A stretch of DNA of 6,356 nt. Source: Actinomyces viscosus. Its GTDB lineage: Bacteria > Bacteroidota > Bacteroidia > Flavobacteriales_D > Crocinitomicaceae. The stretch is taken from positions 1 through 6,356 of the forward strand of contig CALPVI020000111.1 in the NCBI GenBank assembly GCA_943326975.2. Reading direction: 5' to 3'. Position numbers and translations under genes: made by a program. The first letter of the stretch is position 1. Each line of letters starts with the position of its first letter. Of the stretch, positions 1-4,727 are shown one piece after another. The notes beneath the pieces were generated by a model. The model did no database searches and was not told where the DNA came from. It was given only the letters and a program-made list of their open reading frames with translations.

Positions 1-1204
1 CGTATGGTTTTGGGAAACCTTCTCTTCTCAAAATTGTTTGAATTGCTTCAGCAACAACAGCCCAATTGTTTTCTAACTCTTCTTGAATTGCTGATTCATT
101 TAACAACAATTTATCTAATCCTTGAAGAGTAGATTTAAAAGCTATTAACGTATGTGCAAAAGGCATTCCGATTGAACGTAAAACTGTTGAATCAGTTAAA
201 TCTCTTTGCAAACGTGAAACGGGTAATTTAGAAGACAAATGTTCCAATAAAGCATTAGCGATACCTATGTTTCCTTCCGAATTTTCAAAATCAATTGGAT
301 TTACTTTGTGTGGCATTGCAGATGAACCAACTTCCCCTTCTTTCAATTTTTGTTTGAAATACTCCATTGAAATGTATGTCCACATATCACGATTCAAATC
401 CAAAATGATTGTATTGATACGTTTCATCGCATCAAATAAAGCAGCAATATTATCATAATGATCGATTTGAGTAGTTGTCTGACTTCTATCCAAACCTAAA
501 CGATTGTTTACAAAATCATTCGCAAATGAAACCCAATCATGTGATGAAAAAGAAACAAAATGAGCGTTAAAATTTCCAGTTGCTCCACCAAATTTAGCAG
601 AATAAGGCACTGCTTTTAACGTATCTATTTGCTTTTGAAGGCGCTCAGAAAACACTTGAATCTCTTTGCCTAATCGAGTTGGAGATGCAGGTTGACCATG
701 CGTTCTTGCTAACATTGGAATATCTTTCCATTCGCTTTGAATCGTTGTCAATTTGACCATTAACTTATCTAAAAATGGCAAGTAAACATCTGCAATTGCT
801 TCTTTCAAAGACAATGGAATAGAAGTATTATTTATATCTTGAGAAGTTAATCCAAAATGAATGAATTCTAAATATTTTTCTAAACCTAAACCAGTCATTT
901 TCTCTTTCAAGAAATACTCAACTGCCTTCACATCATGATTTGTTACTTTTTCAGTATCCTTGATCCAAAGTGCATCTTCTTCAGAGAAATTGGTGCAAAG
1001 AGCTCTCAAGTCAGCGTATTTTTCTTTCGGAAAATCTGCTAAGGGTGCGATTCCTGCATCAACTAAGGCGATAAAATATTCTACCTCAACAATTACTCTG
1101 TATTTAAAAAGACCAAATTCAGAAAAATAAGGTTGTAATTCTTGTGTTTTTGAATGATACCTTCCATCCACTGGAGAAATTGCTGTTAATGCGTTTAAAA
1201 CCAT
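1..1204 (-). CDS. purB: Adenylosuccinate lyase PurB (partial, C-terminus outside window)
   Basis: PurB acts twice in purine synthesis in the cytoplasm: it removes fumarate from SAICAR to give AICAR, and from adenylosuccinate to give AMP. I translated the frame by hand from the ATG at 1204 to the left edge; it is open for about 401 codons with no frameshift. It begins MVLNALTAISPVDGRY, the usual PurB N-terminus, which supports this start. Other family motifs in order are HFGLTSQDINNT, ARTHGQPASPTR (His169, matching the catalytic histidine region), KFGGATGNFNAH and the fumarase/aspartase-superfamily signature GSSAMPHKVNPIDFENSEGN (Ser294/Ser295 in the mobile catalytic loop). Family members of this type run to about 450 residues, so roughly 50 C-terminal residues lie outside. 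The gene is divergent from the propeller gene and has its own promoter at 1275-1306. There is no Shine-Dalgarno sequence, as is normal for Bacteroidota. The identification is secure. Confidence 0.97.
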   Translation of the reverse strand, partial: MVLNALTAISPVDGRYHSKTQELQPYFSEFGLFKYRVIVEVEYFIALVDAGIAPLADFPKEKYADLRALCTNFSEEDALWIKDTEKVTNHDVKAVEYFLKEKMTGLGLEKYLEFIHFGLTSQDINNTSIPLSLKEAIADVYLPFLDKLMVKLTTIQSEWKDIPMLARTHGQPASPTRLGKEIQVFSERLQKQIDTLKAVPYSAKFGGATGNFNAHFVSFSSHDWVSFANDFVNNRLGLDRSQTTTQIDHYDNIAALFDAMKRINTIILDLNRDMWTYISMEYFKQKLKEGEVGSSAMPHKVNPIDFENSEGNIGIANALLEHLSSKLPVSRLQRDLTDSTVLRSIGMPFAHTLIAFKSTLQGLDKLLLNESAIQEELENNWAVVAEAIQTILRREGFPKPY

Positions 1205-1274
1205 GACTTAACTTATGTTTAATATTAAAAGTAATCTATTATTTTATTCTATTTTTTGACAAAAAAAGAAAGAC

Positions 1275-1306
1275 CAAAGATAGTTAAATCAAATCAAAAT
1301 AGACAA
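1275..1306 (-). promoter_or_regulatory. Predicted purB promoter (Bacteroidota consensus)
   Basis: Read on the minus strand, TTG (1306-1304) is followed after 21 nt by TATCTTTG (1282-1275). This is a perfect match to the Bacteroidota housekeeping sigma consensus TTG-N17-23-TAnnTTTG. Transcription would start near 1268, giving a 5' leader of about 65 nt before the purB ATG. The match is seen directly; its use as a promoter is inferred from consensus, spacing and position. Confidence 0.7.
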
Positions 1307-1331
1307 CAACAATGAATAAACTTGTATTTAT

Positions 1332-1348
1332 AAAAGTTAACAACTTTT
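1332..1348. repeat. Small inverted repeat in the divergent intergenic region
   Basis: AAAAGTT (1332-1338) and AACTTTT (1342-1348) form a perfect 7-bp inverted repeat around a 3-nt centre. It lies in the 248-nt region between purB and the propeller gene, about 26 nt upstream of the purB -33 element. It could be a regulator site or chance in AT-rich DNA. For the plus-strand gene at 1453 I find no clear promoter; the best candidate is TTG at 1357-1359 with ATAATTTG at 1383-1390, spaced 23 nt but with two mismatches in the invariant positions. Confidence 0.3.
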
Positions 1349-1452
1349 CCATTTTTTTGTTTATAAATTAGTTGCAGTAGTGATAATTTGTGCCGTATTA
1401 TTAATTTTCTTTGTATTCTTAAAACAAATACAAACTGAATTATAATCAATTT

Positions 1453-2832
1453 ATGAAGTTAAATTTACTTTTCATACTTATAGTTACTACAATCGGATTA
1501 AGTTTCAAGAGTTTAGGAAATGAAGTCGCATCACCTAAAGATACTACAACGAAATTATTTGACAGAGCTGGTGCTTTGCTTTTAATTGATGATGCACGTC
1601 TTTTATATAATGAAGGAAAAGTAAAAGATGCATTAAATTTATTTAGAGAAGCTGCCGCAAAAGACCCAAAAAATTGGAGAGCTCCTTATTGGATTTCGAA
1701 CTGTCACTACAATATGTCTAACTATGGTTTTGCCTTAAAGTATGCCAAAGAAGCGCTAAGAATAGATCCTAAAGAAGTAGATAAAGATGTTTATGAAATG
1801 ATTGGTCAAGCTTTTCATCAAATTGGGCAGATTGATTCCGCTCTTGCTAATTATACCAAAGCTTTAGCAAAAGTTACTCCAACAAGAGCAAAAGAATTAA
1901 GAATCGCTGAAAAAATTGAACAATGTAATTTTGTCAAATCACAACTTGGTGAGTTGAAAACTCCTATCAGAACTCGTTTGCAAGGTGATGTAAATTCAGG
2001 TTTCAATGAATACGGAGCACTTTTAACTAAAGGTGGAAAAATTTTATACTTTACATCTAGAAGAAGTAATACCAAAGGAGGAAAAGCAAATCCAGATGAT
2101 CAAGAATATTTTGAAGATATCTACCGAGCTGATTGGAATGATTCAGAACAAAAATGGGACAGTGTAACCAATGATATTGACAGAATCAATACGGAAGGTT
2201 TTGATGCTTTTACTTTCATATCAAATGATGGACTTTACGCACTATTGACTCTTAACACAGCAATGACAGATGTAAGTAAGCAGACTCAAAGCTCAGATAT
2301 TTGTGAGGTTCAATTTACTGATAAAGGTAAATGGTCTTCACCAAAAATCATCAAGAACAAAACGATTAACACTTCTTTCTATGACGGTTCTGCTACTGTT
2401 ACAGCAGATGGAAGTACAATGTATTTTGTGTCTGACAGAAAAGGAGATAAACGTTCTACAGATATTTACATGGTAAAAAAGAATGGTAAAAAATGGGGCG
2501 TTGCTGAACAATTAACAGATAGTATCAATACGATTGGTAGAGAAACAACTCCTGTAATTTCAGCAGATGGTAGATACCTATTTTTTAGTTCTGACGGTCA
2601 TGCAGGAATGGGTGGTTTAGATGTTTTCGTTTCTGAAAACTTAGGCGGAAATAAATGGACAAAACCAAAAAACTTAGGCGCATTAATTAATACAGTTAAT
2701 AATGATACGCACTTCAGCTACTATCCGGAATTTAAGAAAGCGTTTCTAACTACTTATGAAATTGTTGGTCAAAAATCAAGTATGGATATTTATGAAATTG
2801 ACATGAGCAATTTTATATTTCCAAAATTCTAA
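1453..2832 (+). CDS. Exported TPR / PD40 beta-propeller protein (PorE-like, without OmpA domain)
   Basis: The 459-residue product starts with a signal peptide (residues 1 to about 22: MKLN, then a hydrophobic core up to about residue 18). No lipobox cysteine follows, so it is probably periplasmic or attached to the envelope by a partner. Residues about 40-143 look like three TPR helix pairs, for example around GKVKDALNLFREAAAKDP and YGFALKYAKEALRIDP. Residues about 180-440 are WD40-like (PD40) blades: GGKILYFTSRR (194-204), SNDGLYALLT (257-266), ADGSTMYFVSDR (318-329) and ADGRYLFFSSDGHAGMGGLD (371-390). Four copies of a KW...INT element recur at 234, 293, 347 and 401. TPR followed by such a propeller is the front of PorE-type proteins of the type IX secretion system and of many Bacteroidota outer-membrane-associated proteins. 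Those normally continue into a carboxypeptidase-regulatory-like and an OmpA-like peptidoglycan-binding domain, absent here. No porP/sprF-type gene is adjacent. The gene is monocistronic, with a terminator 14 nt downstream. Architecture is clear; function is unknown. Confidence 0.85.
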   Translation: MKLNLLFILIVTTIGLSFKSLGNEVASPKDTTTKLFDRAGALLLIDDARLLYNEGKVKDALNLFREAAAKDPKNWRAPYWISNCHYNMSNYGFALKYAKEALRIDPKEVDKDVYEMIGQAFHQIGQIDSALANYTKALAKVTPTRAKELRIAEKIEQCNFVKSQLGELKTPIRTRLQGDVNSGFNEYGALLTKGGKILYFTSRRSNTKGGKANPDDQEYFEDIYRADWNDSEQKWDSVTNDIDRINTEGFDAFTFISNDGLYALLTLNTAMTDVSKQTQSSDICEVQFTDKGKWSSPKIIKNKTINTSFYDGSATVTADGSTMYFVSDRKGDKRSTDIYMVKKNGKKWGVAEQLTDSINTIGRETTPVISADGRYLFFSSDGHAGMGGLDVFVSENLGGNKWTKPKNLGALINTVNNDTHFSYYPEFKKAFLTTYEIVGQKSSMDIYEIDMSNFIFPKF

Positions 2833-2846
2833 TTGAAATTATACAC

Positions 2847-2879
2847 AAAAAAAGATGTCTTAGGACATCTTTTTTTTTT
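2847..2879. terminator. Rho-independent terminator, probably bidirectional, between convergent genes
   Basis: AGATGTC (2853-2859) and GACATCT (2864-2870) form a perfect 7-bp stem with a 4-nt loop. The stem is flanked by an A-run (2847-2852) and a T-run (2871-2879), which lengthen it by A-T pairs. On the plus strand the hairpin is followed by nine T; on the minus strand by a run of T complementary to 2847-2852. It therefore ends the propeller gene (stop at 2832) and can also stop transcription arriving from the minus-strand gene that ends at 2909. Confidence 0.9.
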
Positions 2880-2908
2880 GATGATACATTTTTTTAAAAC
2901 AAGCTCAT

Positions 2909-3274
2909 CTATTGTAAAGCTTCTAAAATTGTTTCATTTTGCAACCCTTTCTTTTGTAAAAAGACAACAAAATTTCTCAATCTAATTTTTATTTCTGTTC
3001 GATCCCAATCTTTTAAACCTTCCCATTTGGCGTGGGCATAAAATTTAGTAGTGGCATCTGAAACTTTCACATCCTTAAAAGACAAGTAATCTGTAAACTC
3101 TTTTAAGTGTTTCACAAACAATGCAGCTACACGTTCTGAGCCATTTACAAAACCTATATTTTGCTTATTTTCAATTAATTCATTTTTATATTCTTCGACA
3201 TAAGCAACCAATTGTGAAATAAAGGTTTCTTTTGCTTCCCAAAATGCCGGTTCTGTTTTACTTAATTTTGTCAT
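2909..3274 (-). CDS. Hypothetical 121-residue cytoplasmic protein downstream of rplT
   Basis: I do not recognise this protein. The chosen start is the ATG at 3274 (MTKLSKTEPAFWEAK), the only ATG in the frame. The frame can be extended to a GTG at 3298, but that codon lies inside the stem of the rplT terminator and would place eight unlikely residues (AFLVKIN-type) in front. The product has no signal peptide, membrane segment or cysteine. It is charged and aromatic-rich (FWEAKETF, FYAHAKWEGLKDWDR) and looks mostly helical, with a lysine-rich C-terminal third (RLRNFVVFLQKKG). It is the last gene in the thrS-infC-rpmI-rplT direction, but the terminator sits immediately upstream and I see no consensus promoter of its own, so it may depend on read-through. 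It ends with TAG, followed by the bidirectional terminator. It is probably a real gene, given an ORF of this length in AT-rich DNA, sensible amino-acid composition and fit between terminators. Confidence 0.7.
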   Translation of the reverse strand: MTKLSKTEPAFWEAKETFISQLVAYVEEYKNELIENKQNIGFVNGSERVAALFVKHLKEFTDYLSFKDVKVSDATTKFYAHAKWEGLKDWDRTEIKIRLRNFVVFLQKKGLQNETILEALQ

Positions 3275-3287
3275 ATTAATTTTAACT

Positions 3288-3317
3288 AAAAAAGCCACTC
3301 ACAAAAGTGAATGGCTT
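3288..3317 (-). terminator. Rho-independent terminator after rplT
   Basis: Read on the minus strand, AAGCCATTCAC and GTGAGTGGCTT pair as an 11-bp stem around a TTTT loop (3306-3303). The T-run then continues to 3288. The one non-Watson-Crick position (3298/3311) is a G-U wobble in the minus-strand RNA but a C-A mismatch on the plus strand, which shows the working orientation. It lies 32 nt after the rplT stop and 13 nt before the ATG of the hypothetical gene at 3274, so it ends the ribosomal-protein operon or attenuates that gene. Confidence 0.85.
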
Positions 3318-3349
3318 AAGATGTATAGAGTTTACCTAAGGTTACTTAA

Positions 3350-3697
3350 TTATTTCTTAATTGTTTCCACAATCGCTTTGAAAGCTTCCGGTTGGTTTAA
3401 AGCTAAATCAGCTAAAACTTTACGGTTCAATTCAATTCCACTTTTGTGAACAGCACCCATGAATTGAGAGTAGCTCATTCCGTGTTGACGAGCACCCGCA
3501 TTGATACGAGTAATCCATAAAGAACGGAAATTTCTTTTCTTTTGCTTACGACCTTCGTACGCGTAATTTAAACCTTTTTCAATTGCATTTTTAGCAACTG
3601 TCCAAACATTTTTTCTTCTTCCAAAGTAACCTTTGGCTAACTTCATAAAGTTCTTTCTACGAGCTCTTGAAGCAACATGATTTACCGATCTTGGCAT
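3350..3697 (-). CDS. rplT: 50S ribosomal protein L20
   Basis: L20 binds 23S rRNA early in 50S assembly. In E. coli and Bacillus it also represses its own operon by binding leader mRNA. The 115-residue product has the normal family length and starts MPRSVNHVASRARRKNFMKL. The basic N-terminal extension includes AKGYFGRRKN (21-30). The family signature region KRNFRSLWITRINAGAR lies at 54-70, and the globular C-terminal domain (MSYSQFMGAVHKSGIELNRK, 74-93) is complete. It is the fourth gene after thrS, infC and rpmI, but a 157-nt gap with inverted repeats and a possible promoter separates it from rpmI. A strong terminator follows. Confidence 0.98.
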   Translation of the reverse strand: MPRSVNHVASRARRKNFMKLAKGYFGRRKNVWTVAKNAIEKGLNYAYEGRKQKKRNFRSLWITRINAGARQHGMSYSQFMGAVHKSGIELNRKVLADLALNQPEAFKAIVETIKK

Positions 3698-3738
3698 AAT
3701 TTTTTAGTTTTTTGATAAAGAGTGTTTCATTGTTTCAG

Positions 3739-3770
3739 AAAACTTAGTACTCTATTACCGGGTTAAACAA
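3739..3770 (-). promoter_or_regulatory. Possible internal promoter for rplT
   Basis: On the minus strand TTG (3770-3768) is followed after exactly 21 nt by TAAGTTTT (3746-3739). This matches the Bacteroidota consensus TAnnTTTG except for the last base, with the same spacing as the predicted purB promoter. A start near 3732 would give a leader of about 35 nt before the rplT ATG at 3697. The near-match and spacing are seen; activity is inferred. In AT-rich DNA such near-matches occur by chance. Confidence 0.4.
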
Positions 3771-3779
3771 TACTAAACC

Positions 3780-3795
3780 AGTCTGAATTCAGACT
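3780..3795. repeat. Perfect 16-bp palindrome in the rpmI-rplT gap
   Basis: AGTCTGAATTCAGACT reads identically on both strands. As RNA it could fold into a 6-bp hairpin with an AATT loop; as DNA it is the size of a dimeric repressor site. It lies about 10 nt upstream of the possible rplT promoter's -33 element, at roughly -48 to -63 from the predicted start. It has no U-tract, so it is not a terminator. Confidence 0.5.
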
Positions 3796-3814
3796 ATAAG
3801 TTTTTGTACATTAC

Positions 3815-3832
3815 TGCACTAACGCTTGTGCA
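3815..3832. repeat. Inverted repeat in the rpmI-rplT gap
   Basis: TGCAC (3815-3819) and GTGCA (3828-3832) can pair around an 8-nt loop. It is the middle of three inverted repeats between rpmI and rplT. Five base pairs are weak on their own; the entry rests on the clustering. Confidence 0.3.
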
Positions 3833-3837
3833 TAATC

Positions 3838-3852
3838 GAAAGCAAAGCTTTC
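3838..3852. repeat. Hairpin just downstream of the rpmI stop codon
   Basis: GAAAGC (3838-3843) and GCTTTC (3847-3852) form a perfect 6-bp stem with a 3-nt loop, starting 2 nt after the rpmI stop codon in the transcript. No T-run follows on the minus strand, so a terminator is unlikely. A role in RNA processing or 3'-end protection of an infC-rpmI message is possible. Confidence 0.4.
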
Positions 3853-3854
3853 TC

Positions 3855-4052
3855 TTATTTCATACACAATTGTAATTTCACATTTGACATATCTGCAGGA
3901 TGAACTAATCCAGCTTTAGTCAAATTTCTTTTTTGTTTAGTCGACTTCTTAGTTAAGATGTGACTTTTAAAAGCGTGTTTTCTTTTAATTTTACCACTTC
4001 CAGTTACAGTGAATCTCTTCTTTGCACTAGATTTAGTTTTCATTTTTGGCAT
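3855..4052 (-). CDS. rpmI: 50S ribosomal protein L35
   Basis: L35 is a small, very basic protein of the large ribosomal subunit. The 65-residue product is full length for the family and starts with the canonical MPKMKTKSSAKKRFTVTGSG. It continues with the conserved basic KIKRKHAFKSHILTKKSTKQ (21-40) and ends QLCMK. The gene sits between infC and rplT, its usual place. The upstream gap to infC (118 nt) carries the 7-bp repeat arrays; the downstream gap to rplT carries several hairpins. The purine-rich sequence directly before the ATG (GAAGAGAG) is too close to the start codon to act as a normal Shine-Dalgarno site. Confidence 0.97.
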   Translation of the reverse strand: MPKMKTKSSAKKRFTVTGSGKIKRKHAFKSHILTKKSTKQKRNLTKAGLVHPADMSNVKLQLCMK

Positions 4053-4093
4053 CTCTCTTCGTTTTTAAAGTTTACCTCTATACAGATCTTCTG

Positions 4094-4171
4094 GTCAATA
4101 GTTTTTAATAATTAGTCAATAGAAAATAAATCCATCTATTGACTATTGACTTTTCACTAATGACTAAATAT
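4094..4171. repeat. Two inverted arrays of 7-bp repeats between infC and rpmI
   Basis: The left array reads in 7-nt register GTCAATA, GTTTTTA, ATAATTA, GTCAATA, GAAAATA (4094-4128). After an 8-nt centre (4129-4136), the right array reads TATTGAC, TATTGAC, TTTTCAC, TAATGAC, TAAATAT (4137-4171), running into the infC stop codon. TATTGAC is the reverse complement of GTCAATA, so the arrays are inverted. The core is a perfect 10-bp inverted repeat, TAGTCAATAG (4113-4122) and CTATTGACTA (4136-4145), with a 13-nt loop. No T-run follows, so it is not a classical terminator. Heptameric tandem repeats are known from other bacteria, notably cyanobacteria; their role here is unknown. Confidence 0.7.
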
Positions 4172-4719
4172 TATTTTTTCTTAGGGTTAATCATAATGAT
4201 CATTCGTTTCCCTTCCAATTTCGGCATTTGTTCAACAGTACCGATATCTTCTAATTCAGTAACGAATTTCAATAATAATAACTCTCCTCTATCTTTAAAT
4301 ACAATAGTACGTCCTCTAAAGAATACATAAGCTTTCAACTTACTTCCTTCTTCTAAGAATTTACGTGCATGCGCTAATTTAAAGTTAAAATCATGTTCAT
4401 CAGTATTTGGTCCAAAACGGATTTCTTTGATGACAATTTTACTTTGTTTCGCTTTTAATTCCTTCTCTTTACGCTTTTGATTGTATAAGAACTTACGATA
4501 GTCCATAATCTTACACACAGGAGGAACAGCATTTGGAGAAATCTCAACTAAATCTAACTCTTGTTCTTCAGCTAATTGAATAGCTTCAGATGTTTTCATT
4601 ACTTGTGGTTCTTGTCCTTCAAATACAATTCTCACTTCACGAGCAGTAATCTTCTCGTTAATTTTGTGTTTCTCGTTATCTTCTCTCTTTGAATTTGGTT
4701 TTCTAAAGTCTTTTCTCAT
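4171..4719 (-). CDS. infC: Translation initiation factor IF-3
   Basis: IF-3 binds the 30S subunit, keeps it apart from 50S and checks initiator tRNA and start codon. The 182-residue product is typical in length. The N-domain begins around INEKITAREVRIV (20-32) and holds SPNAVPPVCKIMDYRKFLY (61-79). A lysine-rich linker (82-94) leads to the C-domain with KEIRFGPNTDEHDFNFKLAH (98-117), KFLEEGSKLKAYVFFRGR (120-137) and the basic end MINPKKK. The start is the ATG at 4719: an in-frame TGA lies directly upstream, so no earlier start is possible. E. coli infC starts at AUU, which makes its translation self-limiting; this copy uses ordinary ATG. It begins 8 nt after the thrS stop, which suggests co-transcription and perhaps coupled translation. 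Confidence 0.98.
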   Translation of the reverse strand: MRKDFRKPNSKREDNEKHKINEKITAREVRIVFEGQEPQVMKTSEAIQLAEEQELDLVEISPNAVPPVCKIMDYRKFLYNQKRKEKELKAKQSKIVIKEIRFGPNTDEHDFNFKLAHARKFLEEGSKLKAYVFFRGRTIVFKDRGELLLLKFVTELEDIGTVEQMPKLEGKRMIIMINPKKK

Positions 4720-4727
4720 TCAATTTA

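Noticed and set aside
267..458. Plus-strand 63-codon open frame inside purB
   Set aside because: It lies wholly within purB, which reads as a continuous, well-conserved protein on the minus strand; the shadow product resembles nothing.
1312..1371. 19-residue plus-strand ORF (MNKLVFIKVNN...) between purB and the propeller gene
   Set aside because: Very short, AT-driven composition, no promoter that would transcribe it; indistinguishable from chance.
1851..2075. Minus-strand 74-codon open frame inside the propeller gene
   Set aside because: Antisense shadow of the TPR/PD40 coding sequence, with no family resemblance or start context.
3838..3852. Terminator after rpmI
   Set aside because: The hairpin is not followed by a T-run on the minus strand, and rplT continues in the same direction.
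4094..4171. CRISPR-like array
   Set aside because: Units are 7 nt, adjacent and without unique spacers, and the two halves are inverted; no cas genes are present.
4139..4330. Plus-strand 63-codon open frame over the end of infC
   Set aside because: Antisense to the conserved IF-3 C-domain and starting inside the 7-bp repeat array.
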